From NCBI GenBank assembly GCA_046347015.1, contig JAXMHA010000003.1, positions 62,001 through 126,000 on the forward strand: a DNA stretch of 64,000 nt. Direction: 5' to 3'. The notes under the pieces are model-generated. The model saw only the letters and a list, made by a program, of their open reading frames with translations. It made no database searches and was not told where the DNA came from. The stretch comes from Dokdonella_A sp046347015 (GTDB lineage: Bacteria > Pseudomonadota > Gammaproteobacteria > Xanthomonadales > Rhodanobacteraceae). How positions within the stretch are numbered: position 1 is the first letter of the stretch; each line of letters starts with the position of its first letter. Shown in pieces: positions 9,301-17,395 of the stretch. Made by a program: the position numbers and the translations under genes.

Positions 9301-9939
9301 CTGGGCGAAGAACAGAGCGGGCAGATCGAGGAAATCGGGTTTGCGCTCTACTCGGAACTGCTGGATCGGGCGGTGCGCGCGTTGCGCGAAGGCCGCAGCG
9401 CGGACGACGATTTCGACCCGGCAACCGAGATCGAGGTCGACCTGCGTTCACCGGCGTTGATTCCGTCGGACTACCTTCCGGACGTCCACACGCGCCTGAC
9501 GCTGTACAAGCGGATTGCCGGTGCCCGCGACGATGCCGCCTTGCGCGACCTGCAGGTCGAGATGATCGACCGCTTTGGGCTGCTGCCGGAACCGTTGCGC
9601 ACGCTGTTCGCGGCGGCGGCGCTGAAGCTGGCCGCGGCCCCGCTCGGCATCCGCAAGCTCGAAGCGGGCCCGGACGGCGGCCGCATCACGTTCGACGAGC
9701 GGCCGGCCATCGACCCGCTGGCCGTCATCCGCCTGATCCAGGGCCAGCCACGAACCTATGCGCTGGATGGCAAGGACCGGTTGCGGTTCCACCGGCCGCT
9801 GCCAAGTGCCGCCGACCGCATCGCAGCGTTGCGCGAACTGCTCGACACCTTCGCTGCCGGCTCGGGAACGACCGCTGCGCCACGAGGCGTTCAGGCGGCC
9901 GGCAAGACAGCGGCGTCGGCGGCGCGCGAGTACACGTAG
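6361..9939 (+). CDS. mfd: transcription-repair coupling factor Mfd
   Basis: This 1192-residue protein is close to the usual Mfd length of about 1150. It has an N-terminal UvrB-homology module (FTFPDWETLPYDLFPPHPDI), the RNA-polymerase interaction domain (HVDHGVGRYRGL, about residue 506), a RecG-like translocase with Walker A GDVGFGKT at 650-657 and DEEQ at 751-754, and a C-terminal TRCF domain. Mfd pushes stalled RNA polymerase off damaged template and recruits UvrA. The ATG at 6361 has only a weak ribosome site. The 3' end overlaps the convergent methyltransferase gene by 49 bases. Confidence 0.96.
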   Translation: MPLPTITLPLPAPPHSRQRWLAPHGSSLALALLDAARRHDGLVVAVCHDTLGTQNLATELAAFAGDTSGIFTFPDWETLPYDLFPPHPDIVSQRIATLYRLPDARRGILVVPVATLMQRLPPVRYVAGATLLLERGQRYDIAAQRSRLEAAGYRSVPQVAEPGDFAVRGSIVDLYAMGSDAPYRIELLDDEIDTIRRFDPDTQRSRDPVERVDLLPAREFPLTPDSIRTFRTALRERFPIDPHRCPLYQDLREGATPAGIEYYLPLFFESTATLFDYLGERTLLVIGPGALEAADEFWQRVESRHEERAHDIERPILGPAELYLRPDELRAALNHRPRVDIMARTEAGAGAPMPHPVAADPGTAPVPMLPLNRKGVPVASDLAGFLAASPGPVLLAADSPGRREVLLGLLGPAGIRPEPVASWADFAKLVDATTIPRGDGDGARLAIMVAPLEQGFTLTGSGVTVLTERELFGDQARQERRRTHAVRDPETILRDLGELTDGAPIVHVDHGVGRYRGLVTLDAGGQTGEFLAIEYARGDRLYVPVAQLQRVSRYTGASPELAPLHALGGDAWERVRRRAAAKVRDVAAEMLALHAERAARPGVVVPVDRALVDQFGAGFPFELTADQAAAIDAVLADLAAPRRMDRLVCGDVGFGKTEVALRAAFAVASAGRQVAVLVPTTLLAQQHFRTFADRFADWPLRIEMLSRFRSAAESAGVLAALAEGRVDIVIGTHKLLQRSVRFKDLGLVIVDEEQRFGVRHKEQLKKLRAEVDLLTLTATPIPRTLNMSLAGLRDLSIIATPPAHRMAIKTFIGRRDPAVIREALQRELARGGQIYFLHNDVESIGRAAREVGELMPEARIRIAHGQMPERELEQVMLDFYRQRSNVLVCTTIIESGIDVPSANTIIIERADRFGLAQLHQLRGRVGRSHHRAYAYLMVPDGGAISVDAEKRLEALASIEDLGAGFTLATHDLEIRGAGELLGEEQSGQIEEIGFALYSELLDRAVRALREGRSADDDFDPATEIEVDLRSPALIPSDYLPDVHTRLTLYKRIAGARDDAALRDLQVEMIDRFGLLPEPLRTLFAAAALKLAAAPLGIRKLEAGPDGGRITFDERPAIDPLAVIRLIQGQPRTYALDGKDRLRFHRPLPSAADRIAALRELLDTFAAGSGTTAAPRGVQAAGKTAASAAREYT

Positions 9940-10538
9940 ACACCTGCGGGCGGAAAGTTGCGCCACGCGGTACCCGCGTGGCGGACTCGCAGGCCGCGCT
10001 CATCCAGCAGCTCGCGCGGGATCGGGCTTGCCGGGCCATAGGTGAACTGCACGAAAACGCCACCCGGGGCCAGCACCTCGAATACCGCTGTCAGGATCGC
10101 ACGCTGGAGCGTCCGCGGCATCGACAGGAAGCCAAGGCCGCTCAGTACGGCATCGACCGGGATGCGCTCGCCGAAGCCGGTGTGCCGAGCGATATCCGGT
10201 AGCCGCGCTGCATCGCCACAGACGACTTGCACGGCCGGGAAGCGCCGCTGCAGCAACTGGTGCAACTCCTCGTTCAGTTCGACGACGAGGAGGGCTCCGG
10301 GGGCAATGCCACTGGCGAGCAACGCTTCGGTGAACACGCCGGTGCCGGCACCGAGTTCGACCACGCCGCGGGGCTTGCCTGGCATCGCGGCCAGCATGCG
10401 TTCGGCCAGTTGGCGCCCTGACGGCGCAAACGCCGCGGTGACCAGCGGATTCCGCAACCATTGGCGGAAAAAGGTCCACGTCGCGCCTCCCCGCAGGCAG
10501 GCACCATTCGAGGACCCGGGGCCGGTCGGCTCACCCAT
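9891..10538 (-). CDS. class I SAM-dependent methyltransferase, PmtA/phospholipid methyltransferase-like
   Basis: The predicted protein has 215 residues. The N-terminal pattern FFRQWLRNPLVTAAFAPSGR is typical of PmtA-like methyltransferases. It is followed by motif I VVELGAGTGVFTEALL, an acidic residue at the end of the second strand (LLVVELNEE), and CGDAARL. The protein could methylate phosphatidylethanolamine or another lipid-like substrate; the substrate cannot be read from sequence, and rRNA dimethylases share this fold. The last 16 codons lie antisense to the end of mfd. Confidence 0.72.
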   Translation of the reverse strand: MGEPTGPGSSNGACLRGGATWTFFRQWLRNPLVTAAFAPSGRQLAERMLAAMPGKPRGVVELGAGTGVFTEALLASGIAPGALLVVELNEELHQLLQRRFPAVQVVCGDAARLPDIARHTGFGERIPVDAVLSGLGFLSMPRTLQRAILTAVFEVLAPGGVFVQFTYGPASPIPRELLDERGLRVRHAGTAWRNFPPAGVYVYSRAADAAVLPAA

Positions 10539-10615
10539 CGTCGCTTTCGTTGCGGGGAATACCGGCGATGATACGCCCAGCCCGGCAAGACCCGCGGCAA
10601 CGGCAGAAATGAGAA

Positions 10616-10649
10616 GCCCCGCAGCGATCAGGGGGAATCGCTGCGGGGC
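10616..10649 (-). terminator. Rho-independent terminator on the minus strand
   Basis: A perfect 13-bp inverted repeat (10616-10628 against 10637-10649) encloses an 8-nt loop. On the minus strand the hairpin is followed by a T-rich stretch (TTCTCATTTCTG); on the plus strand it is followed by G-rich sequence. It therefore best serves the Tyr/Pro-rich exported protein gene that ends at 10763, about 110 bases upstream on that strand. This is the clearest intrinsic terminator in the window. Confidence 0.75.
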
Positions 10650-10762
10650 GGGGGGACGCCGGCGACGCGGAAGGGGGAGGGAGGAGGCGTCGACGGCGCT
10701 ACTGCGCGTTCCGGAATGTTCTGGTTCCGGATCAATGGTTTGATAGTTGTTCCTGAGTCATG

Positions 10763-11161
10763 TCAGTAGCCCGCGTGGTAATAGCCCACCGAGCGGACGA
10801 CCGGCCGGTACGCCGGCCTCACGACCACGGGTCGACGGTAGACGACACGCGGGCGATAAACCGGATAGGCGGGAGCGTAGTAGCCGACCGGTCCGTAATA
10901 GGCCGGGTAGTACGGACGATAGGCCGGCGCGTAATAGGGAGCGTAATAGCCGCCCCAACCATACGAGGGCCCCCAGGCACTGACATACCCGCGGCCGCCC
11001 CGCCAGCCATCTGCATAGCCTATGCTGAGGCCCGGGACTGAAATGCTGACGCCCCAATGCGATCTCGCGACAGCGGACGGGGCAGCCACTGCGGCAGCGG
11101 CAACCACGGCAATCGCCAGCAGGATCTTCGGGAACCTGGCCGTTTGCGAAGCTGCCGTCAT
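10763..11161 (-). CDS. small exported Tyr/Pro/Gly-rich protein of unknown function
   Basis: The predicted 132-residue protein has a signal peptide (KILLAIAVVAAAAVAAPSAVA, cleavage probably after AVA). A mature part follows, starting with SHWGVSISVPGLSIGYADGW, with a low-complexity tail dense in YY, PAY and RP units ending YYHAGY. ATG 11161 is chosen because GGAG lies eight bases upstream; two earlier ATGs in frame lack this. Proteins of this make-up in proteobacteria are usually annotated as hypothetical or YXWGXW-like surface or periplasmic proteins. No enzymatic motif is visible. Confidence 0.7.
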   Translation of the reverse strand: MTAASQTARFPKILLAIAVVAAAAVAAPSAVARSHWGVSISVPGLSIGYADGWRGGRGYVSAWGPSYGWGGYYAPYYAPAYRPYYPAYYGPVGYYAPAYPVYRPRVVYRRPVVVRPAYRPVVRSVGYYHAGY

Positions 11162-11245
11162 GGCACGTCTCCAGTTGTTCGCGGCCATCGTGCAAGTGCG
11201 CGGCTGAATCGGCACTGAGCAATCGGATGCGCCGTCAAGATTCCG

Positions 11246-13456
11246 TTAGGCCGGATCAGGCCGCTTGATTTCCCAGCAGCGATGGACGTGCGCGCGTCGC
11301 GTGAAATCAAACGGAATCGTCGCGGCCGTGACGTCGCGCACGGCAAGATTCGCGAGGCCTTCCGCGTCGAGCCGGAATCGCCGCGCGTTGTTCGAGAAGA
11401 AGATCGTTCCAGCGGGAGCAAGGCGCGCAGCCGCCGCCGAGATGAGGCGCACATGGTCGCGCTGGACATCAAAGTCGCCGGCCCGGCTCGAGTTCGAGAA
11501 TGTCGGCGGGTCGATGCAGATGAGGTCGAATTCCGCACGCTCGCCGGCGAGCCACGCCATCGCGTCGGCCTGCACCAACCGGTGTCGCGGTCCCGCGAGA
11601 CCATTCAACGCGAAGTTGCGTTCAGCCCATTCGAGGTAGTTCGCGGACAGGTCGACGCTGGTCGTCCCTGCTGCGCCGCCGGCGGCCGCGGCAACGCTCA
11701 AGCTCCCGGTGTAACAAAAGAGGTTCAGGAACCGCTTTCCCCGCGACTCGATGCGCAATCGTGCCCGCAGCGGGCGGTGATCGAGGAAGAGCCCGGTATC
11801 GAGCCGGTCGAACAGGTTCACGCGGAACCGCAAGCCACCTTCCTCGACGATCAGGAACTCGTCACGCGCCGCGAGGCGCCCGTATTGCGATCCGCCCCGC
11901 GCGCGCCGGCGCGTCTTGGCCACGATGCGCTCGAGCGGAACGGCAAACACCTCGCCCGCTGCCCCGATCAATCCGCGCAAGCGCTCCCGCGCAACGGCAT
12001 CGGGAATCTCGGCCGGAGGCGCGTACTCTTGCACGTGCAGCCACGTCTGCGGAAAGTCCCCGCTGTCCATTGCCACCTCACCGCCGGCCTGCACCCGTTC
12101 GCGCCCGATGGCCGTATAGACGTCCACCGCAGCCGCGTATTCGGGGATGTCCGCGTCATAGGCCCGCCAGCAACCGATGCCTTCGGCCGCGAGCCGCCGC
12201 CGGAAGTGCCGGCGTGTCTTCGTGATCCGGTTCACGACGGGCAGCGCCGCCGGCGGCAGCGGGCGCCTGGCCGGATTCGCGGCCTCCGCCGGAAGGATCT
12301 CCGCGAAAACCAGCAGTCGGCACTCCAGGGCACCGTTGAACAACACGTAGCGCCGGGATGCCCGCAGGCCGATCGAACGACCCAGGTCGTCGTCGTCCGT
12401 GATGACCGCGGCCCGCCAACCGGCAAACCCTGCCCGCAGGCGGTCGCCAAGCTCGCGGTAGAGCGGTGCCGGCGACCGGTCCGGCGACAACCGGCGCCCA
12501 TACGGCGGATTGGCGATGACCAGGCCAGTGTCGCCGCAGCCTGCGGGCTTTTGCAAGGACGCGACGTCGCGACATTCGATCGACACCTGCCCGGCGATGG
12601 CGGCGCGTTCGGCGTTCGCCCGCGCCACGACGACGATGTTTGCATCGGCATCGAATCCGTGGAACACCGCGGGCAACTTTGCGCGCCCTGCCATGGCGCG
12701 CTCGCCGGCTTCGGCGACAAGGCCATGCACGAGCGCGCTGTCGCCGCCGCGCCAGCGGGAAAACCCGTCTTCGCCGCGGGCGAGTCCGGGCGCAACGTCC
12801 GCCACCATCAATGCGGCCTCGATGACGAGCGTTCCGGATCCACACATCGGGTCGACCAAGGCGCCACCTGCAGCAAAGACTTCCGGCCAGCCCGCGCGCA
12901 ACAGCATTGCGCAGGCCAGGTTTTCCTTGAGGGGAGCAATGCCCTGCGCCGTGCGCCAACCACGCCGGTGGAGCGGCGCGCCGGTGAGGTCGATCGATAC
13001 CGTTGCGCGGTCGCGGTGCAGGCGGACGTTCAGACGGATGGATGGCTGCCCCCGATCGATGGTGGGTCGCAGGCCGTGGCGTTCACGGAACCCGTCGGCA
13101 ATCGCATCCTTGACCCGCTGGGCAATGTACGTCGTGTTGCGCAGCGCCGCGTTCGTGCCGGCCGCGTCGACCGCGAACGTGTCCTCGGGCGCAAGGTGCG
13201 AATCCCAGTCGATCGCACGCACACCGGCGTACAGGCCGGAATCGTCCGGCGCGTCGAACTCCGCGATGGGCAGCAGGATCCGGCTCGCGAGACGCGACCA
13301 CACGCACGCCCGATAGGCCGTTTCGAGCGTGCCGCTGAAACGGACGCCGGCAAGCGATTCGCGCGCGTCGACCGCGCCGAGCGCCGCCAACTCGTCGCGC
13401 AGCAGCAACTCCAGCCCTTTCGGGCACGTCGCGAACAACGGGAGCATGCCGGTCAA
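11246..13456 (-). CDS. rlmL: bifunctional 23S rRNA methyltransferase RlmKL
   Basis: This 736-residue protein matches the fused RlmL-RlmK architecture. It has an N-terminal ferredoxin-like/THUMP region (LFATCPKGLELLLRDELAAL), an RlmL methyltransferase domain with VDPMCGSGTLVIEAAL and ANPPYGRRL, and a C-terminal RlmK domain with FLNLFCYTGSLSVAAA and ICIDPPTFSNS. The enzyme makes m2G2445 and m7G2069 in 23S rRNA. The start ATG overlaps the stop of the upstream hydrolase gene (ATGA), so the two are probably co-translated. A second ATG three codons later is equally possible. Confidence 0.94.
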   Translation of the reverse strand: MTGMLPLFATCPKGLELLLRDELAALGAVDARESLAGVRFSGTLETAYRACVWSRLASRILLPIAEFDAPDDSGLYAGVRAIDWDSHLAPEDTFAVDAAGTNAALRNTTYIAQRVKDAIADGFRERHGLRPTIDRGQPSIRLNVRLHRDRATVSIDLTGAPLHRRGWRTAQGIAPLKENLACAMLLRAGWPEVFAAGGALVDPMCGSGTLVIEAALMVADVAPGLARGEDGFSRWRGGDSALVHGLVAEAGERAMAGRAKLPAVFHGFDADANIVVVARANAERAAIAGQVSIECRDVASLQKPAGCGDTGLVIANPPYGRRLSPDRSPAPLYRELGDRLRAGFAGWRAAVITDDDDLGRSIGLRASRRYVLFNGALECRLLVFAEILPAEAANPARRPLPPAALPVVNRITKTRRHFRRRLAAEGIGCWRAYDADIPEYAAAVDVYTAIGRERVQAGGEVAMDSGDFPQTWLHVQEYAPPAEIPDAVARERLRGLIGAAGEVFAVPLERIVAKTRRRARGGSQYGRLAARDEFLIVEEGGLRFRVNLFDRLDTGLFLDHRPLRARLRIESRGKRFLNLFCYTGSLSVAAAAGGAAGTTSVDLSANYLEWAERNFALNGLAGPRHRLVQADAMAWLAGERAEFDLICIDPPTFSNSSRAGDFDVQRDHVRLISAAAARLAPAGTIFFSNNARRFRLDAEGLANLAVRDVTAATIPFDFTRRAHVHRCWEIKRPDPA

Positions 13457-13965
13457 CCGAGGCCGGCAAGGAATTCACCGAACCACGCCGCGCACGCCTC
13501 GACGTGCCCGGTGAGCCGGTGTCCATCGTCGACGACGTGCAACGTCGCGTTGCGGGCCGACGCGAATGCGATGGCCGCATCGACGGGGCAGAGCTCGTCG
13601 CGCCAGCCATGCACCATCGCGGTCGGCGCCTCGGCTGCCGCGAACGTCCGGGGTACGCCATCGATCCGCACCGGCAGCGCAAGCAGGAAGAGCCCGTCGC
13701 ATTGGTGCGCGAGCGACGCCAGCCCCGAGGTGAACGCACCGAGGCTCGATCCCGCAAACACGACGCGCCCCGCCTGCGGTGCACCGGCGACGGCGCGCGC
13801 GACGCGATCCATGATGCTGCGCGGATCGCGCCGGGCGTCGAGATCGCGATAATCCGGCCGGACTTCCGCCCATCCTTGCGCGGCACATACCCGCGCCAGC
13901 GCCGTCACCTTCGTTGCATCGGGTCCGCTTTCGAGTCCATGGGAAAGTATGACGGTGCCTTTCAT
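13453..13965 (-). CDS. small alpha/beta hydrolase (YqiA-like)
   Basis: This 170-residue alpha/beta hydrolase opens with KGTVILSHGLESGPDATK, has the nucleophile elbow GSSLGA (catalytic Ser), an acid region near MVHGWRDELCPVDAA, and the histidine in VVDDGHRLTGH. The short length and lack of a signal peptide suggest a cytoplasmic esterase or thioesterase. The substrate is unknown. It is the first gene of a two-gene unit with rlmL. Confidence 0.78.
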   Translation of the reverse strand: MKGTVILSHGLESGPDATKVTALARVCAAQGWAEVRPDYRDLDARRDPRSIMDRVARAVAGAPQAGRVVFAGSSLGAFTSGLASLAHQCDGLFLLALPVRIDGVPRTFAAAEAPTAMVHGWRDELCPVDAAIAFASARNATLHVVDDGHRLTGHVEACAAWFGEFLAGLG

Positions 13966-14033
13966 CGCCGCGCGTCCCGCATCGCTCGCCGGAGCGCGAT
14001 GCTAGCATTCCGCCACATGATCCCCGCCCGGCC

Positions 14034-14621
14034 ATGACGATCCCGGCTGCTCCGGCTGTGCGCGACTGGCCGCTGCCGTACGTGGCGCGGCTCGAGTCCC
14101 GCGCGGTCGGCGCCATCGACCTCGTGGTCGTCCACTGTACCGAGCTGCCCGATCTCGCAACCGCGCGTACCCATGGCGAGCGGATCCTGTACCCGGCCAG
14201 CGGCACCGGGAATTCCGGCCATTGGTACATCGATCGCGACGGCACGACGTTCCGGTTCGTCGAACCGGTGCGCATCGCGCACCACGTGCACGGCTGCAAC
14301 GCGCGCTCGGTCGGCATCGAGCTGGTCAACCGCGGACGCTGGCCGGACTGGAACGATTCACGTCGGCAGGAATTCACCGAACCCTATGCGCCGGCGCAGG
14401 TCGACGCACTCATCGCCCTGCTTGACGCCTTGCGCACTTCGCTGCCGGGCCTGCGCTGGATCGCCGCACACGAAGACCTCGACCGACGTCGCGAACCCGC
14501 GAGCGACGACGCGTCGATCCTGCTGCCGCGCCGCCGCGACCCGGGTCCGCTGTTCCCGTGGCCGGAGGTGCTGGCCCGCTGCCGTCTGCCGCGGCTCGTA
14601 CCCGATCCCGGCGCCGCGTAG
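14034..14621 (+). CDS. N-acetylmuramoyl-L-alanine amidase, AmpD-like (amidase_2 fold)
   Basis: This 195-residue protein has the amidase_2 zinc site: VVVHCTELP (first His), then GHWYIDRDGT, HHVHGCNARSVGIELVNRG (second His and catalytic Glu) and a C-terminal RRRDPGPLFPW. No signal peptide is present, so it probably acts in the cytoplasm on recycled muropeptides, like AmpD. It is divergent from the hydrolase-rlmL pair with a 68-bp shared promoter region. Confidence 0.85.
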   Translation: MTIPAAPAVRDWPLPYVARLESRAVGAIDLVVVHCTELPDLATARTHGERILYPASGTGNSGHWYIDRDGTTFRFVEPVRIAHHVHGCNARSVGIELVNRGRWPDWNDSRRQEFTEPYAPAQVDALIALLDALRTSLPGLRWIAAHEDLDRRREPASDDASILLPRRRDPGPLFPWPEVLARCRLPRLVPDPGAA

Positions 14622-14665
14622 GCACGCGGTCGCTATACTGGCGCGCCACTCCGATCCCGCGCGCC

Positions 14666-15538
14666 ATGCCCGCCGACGTCGTCGCCGAACTGCTCGAATT
14701 GTTGGCGCTGGAACGCCTCGAGGACAACCTGTTCCGCGGCCAGAGCCGCGACATCGGCACCCGCTTCGTGTTCGGCGGGCAGGTCCTCGGCCAGGCGCTG
14801 TCGGCTGCCCAGCAGACCGTCGATCCGGCACGCACCGCGCATTCCCTGCACGCGTACTTCCTACGCGCCGGCGACATCGAGCACCCGATCATCTACACCG
14901 TCGAGCGGGCGCGCGATGGCCACAGCTTTTCGGTTCGCCGCGTCACCGCGATCCAGCACGGCCAGACGATCTTCAACTTCTCGGCATCGTTCCAGGTCGC
15001 CGAGGGCGGCGTCGAGCACCAGACGCCGATGCCCGAAGTGCCGGGCCCCGAAGACCTGTCACCCCCGGTTCCGTTGCCGCCAGCCGAATTCGCGAAGTTG
15101 CCGCCGAAGTTGCAACGCTGGCTCGGCCGTTCCGGCCCGTTCGAGTTCCGCCACGTGTATCCGCGTGACGAACTGCATCCGCCGAAGCGGCCGCCGCAAC
15201 AACTGGTATGGTTCCGGCTGCAACGCAAGGTCGGCGACGACGCGGTGCTGCACCGGGTCCTGCTCGCCTACGCTTCGGACTTCCACCTGATCGGCACGGC
15301 GATGTTCCCGCACGGCATCTCGTTCCTCCAGCAGAACGTGCAGGTCGCCAGCCTCGACCACGCGCTGTGGTTCCACCGGCCGTTCCGCGTCGACGACTGG
15401 CTCCTCTATGCCTGCGACAGCCCGACCGCCGAGTCGGCGCGTGGCCTGGCCCGCGGCCTCCTGTTCGACCACGGCGGCCGGCTGGTCGCGTCGAGCGTGC
15501 AGGAGGGATTGATCCGGCTGCGCAACCGCGGGAGCTGA
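14666..15538 (+). CDS. tesB: acyl-CoA thioesterase II
   Basis: This 290-residue double-hotdog thioesterase is close to E. coli TesB (286). It contains FRGQSRDIGTRFVFGGQVLG, HSLHAYFLRAGD, SLDHALWFHRP and the C-terminal QEGLIR, carrying the family's Asp/Thr/Gln active-site positions. It hydrolyses medium- and long-chain acyl-CoA. ATG 14666 is chosen because family similarity begins at once (VAELLELLALERLEDNLFRG). Confidence 0.93.
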   Translation: MPADVVAELLELLALERLEDNLFRGQSRDIGTRFVFGGQVLGQALSAAQQTVDPARTAHSLHAYFLRAGDIEHPIIYTVERARDGHSFSVRRVTAIQHGQTIFNFSASFQVAEGGVEHQTPMPEVPGPEDLSPPVPLPPAEFAKLPPKLQRWLGRSGPFEFRHVYPRDELHPPKRPPQQLVWFRLQRKVGDDAVLHRVLLAYASDFHLIGTAMFPHGISFLQQNVQVASLDHALWFHRPFRVDDWLLYACDSPTAESARGLARGLLFDHGGRLVASSVQEGLIRLRNRGS

Positions 15539-15546
15539 GGCCCATC

Positions 15547-15933
15547 ATGCGCCAGATCTACACGTCGCCACGGCTGGAAAACATCGAACGCATCGTCGCG
15601 CTGATGCGCGAGCACGGCATTGAAACCGAAATCGTGAACCGCAACCCGTGGCAGGGCTCCGACTGGAAGCGCTTCAGCTACACCAAGTCCAGCGACCGCT
15701 CGGAATGGCCGCAGGTGCAAGTCGTCCATTCCGAAGACCAGACCGCGGCGCGCCGCATCCTGCGCGAAGCCGGCATCGAACCGCCGACGCGCTTCGCCGA
15801 CGATCTCGCGGCGACGCGCACCGCCGGCGACACCACCCGGCACCATGCCGTCGCCTCGCGGATCAAGCTACTGGTGCTGGTGCTGATCGGACTCATCATC
15901 GCCATCGCGGCCTTGACGATCCGCATGCGCTGA
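15547..15933 (+). CDS. DUF2007-type signal-transducing/pathogenicity-like protein with one C-terminal TM segment
   Basis: The predicted 128-residue protein starts with MRQIYTSPRLENIERIVALM, a DUF2007-like beta-alpha domain, and ends with one membrane segment (about residues 106-125, LLVLVLIGLIIAIAALTI). Proteins of this layout are common in Xanthomonadales under names such as pathogenicity-like protein. The function is unknown. It starts eight bases after the tesB stop and is probably co-transcribed. Confidence 0.75.
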   Translation: MRQIYTSPRLENIERIVALMREHGIETEIVNRNPWQGSDWKRFSYTKSSDRSEWPQVQVVHSEDQTAARRILREAGIEPPTRFADDLAATRTAGDTTRHHAVASRIKLLVLVLIGLIIAIAALTIRMR

Positions 15934-16051
15934 TTGCCACTGCAGCGGCGCAGTGCCGATCGTCACGGTGACCTGTGCCCTATTGGCAACCGCCAAGCTC
16001 CGCACCACCATGGCGATTGGCCAGGCGCCCGGCCACCGGAGGCAATCGACC

Positions 16052-16795
16052 GTGAACATCGCCCGCAACTCCATCGCATCCGGCCTCCTTTGCGCTCTGG
16101 TGCTGGCATTGGCCGGATGCGACATCGATTCGGGCCATGGCAAGGTGATGGGCTCGGTGAATGTCGCACCGGGGACTCCCGCCGCCGACGCCAGCACGGT
16201 GAACGGCGCGGTCCACGTCCAGCCCGGCGCACAAGCCGCCGACGCCTCGACCGTCAACGGCGTGATCGACATTGGCGCCGGCGCGACGGTCAAGGATGCC
16301 AACACGGTCAACGGTTCCATTCGGCTCGCCGAAAAGGCGATCGCGCAATCGGCCACCACCGTCAACGGCTCGATCAAGCTCGCCGCCGGCGCGCAGGTAC
16401 GGGGAGACGCGACGTCCGTCAACGGCGGCCTCGAACTCGGGCCTGGTGCCACCGTGGGCGGCAAGCTGACCAATGTCAACGGCAGCATCACCGTGAATGG
16501 CGCGCATGTCGGCAACGGAATCGAGACCGCCAATGGCGACATCGACATCATCGGCAATGCGGTCGTCGATGGTGGCCTGACCGTGCGGAAATCCAAGGGC
16601 ACCAGCTTCCTCGGCATCAGTTTCGGCAGCACCCGCGATCCGAAGATCGTCATTGGTCCCGGCGCCACCGTGAATGGTCCACTGGTGTTCGAACGCGCGG
16701 TCAAGCTCTACATCAGCAAGCGCGCCACCGTCGGCGGGCCGATCACCGGCGCGACGGCAACGAAGTTCGACGGCGACCAGCCATCTGCCCAATAG
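16052..16795 (+). CDS. lipoprotein with 18-residue beta-helix rungs (bactofilin/polymer-forming-like)
   Basis: GTG 16052 is chosen because GGAGG lies nine bases upstream and the next residues form a lipoprotein signal (ALVLALAGC). The 247-residue protein then has about five rungs of 18 residues, each starting (T/S/N)VNG and alternating hydrophobic positions, the pattern of a right-handed beta-helix as in bactofilins. The rung regularity breaks after the sixth VNG, and the C-terminal 70 residues (GISFGSTRDPKIVIGPGATV) resume it loosely. An outer-membrane or periplasmic structural role is inferred only. Confidence 0.75.
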   Translation: MNIARNSIASGLLCALVLALAGCDIDSGHGKVMGSVNVAPGTPAADASTVNGAVHVQPGAQAADASTVNGVIDIGAGATVKDANTVNGSIRLAEKAIAQSATTVNGSIKLAAGAQVRGDATSVNGGLELGPGATVGGKLTNVNGSITVNGAHVGNGIETANGDIDIIGNAVVDGGLTVRKSKGTSFLGISFGSTRDPKIVIGPGATVNGPLVFERAVKLYISKRATVGGPITGATATKFDGDQPSAQ

Positions 16796-16827
16796 GCGGA
16801 CTGACGCGGCGCATTGCGCGCGCCCAG

Positions 16828-17262
16828 TCACAACGCCTTGACGTAGACATGCTGTGTCTTCGTGCGATGGTAGCCACGCGCGAGATACAGCGCGTGCGAA
16901 TCGGGCCGCACGGCATTCGACCTCACCACCACGTCAAAGCCGCCGGTCCGGATCCACGTCTCGGCATCCCGCAGCAGCGCCGTCGCAACACCCTGGCGGC
17001 GGGCGCCGTCGTCGACGACCAGACCGACGATTTCGTGCTGCGTGCCTTCGATGATCGTCTCCCGGCGGACGACGGATATCCAGCCAACGAGCCGCCCGGC
17101 ACGGTCCGCGACGGCGACATGCTGCGCGTCGTCCGCCAGCACGTGAACGAGCCGAATCCGCATCTCATCGGCATTCACCGGGTAACCGAGCTGACCCGAC
17201 AGCTGCGCGATTTCGATGGCGTCATCGAGACGGGCGATCCTGATGGTCACGTCGGCGGTCAT
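16828..17262 (-). CDS. GNAT family N-acetyltransferase
   Basis: The predicted 144-residue protein has the GNAT order: strand 1 TIRIARLDDAIEIAQLSGQL, the VGWISVV strand, and the acetyl-CoA loop IVGLVVDDGARRQGVATALL (V-x-x-x-x-R-x-x-G-x-A). The end reads SNAVRPDSHALYLARGYHRT. ATG 17262 has a strong GAGGAGG ribosome site seven bases upstream. The substrate is unknown. The gene diverges from the LplT-PlsC fusion. Confidence 0.85.
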   Translation of the reverse strand: MTADVTIRIARLDDAIEIAQLSGQLGYPVNADEMRIRLVHVLADDAQHVAVADRAGRLVGWISVVRRETIIEGTQHEIVGLVVDDGARRQGVATALLRDAETWIRTGGFDVVVRSNAVRPDSHALYLARGYHRTKTQHVYVKAL

Positions 17263-17395
17263 GCGCACCCTCCTCGGCCCCGGAAACCACGATCGATGCC
17301 TGGGTGGCGCGCCGGGCGCGGTGCAGGCAGCGCTGAAAGCGGCTTCATCCGCGGGCCGGTTAGGATACGCCGGCCTTCCCGGACCGGATCCCCGC

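Noticed and set aside
15938..15955. Hairpin CACTGC/GCAGTG after the DUF2007-type gene as a terminator
   Set aside because: Six base pairs and no U-run; too weak to annotate.
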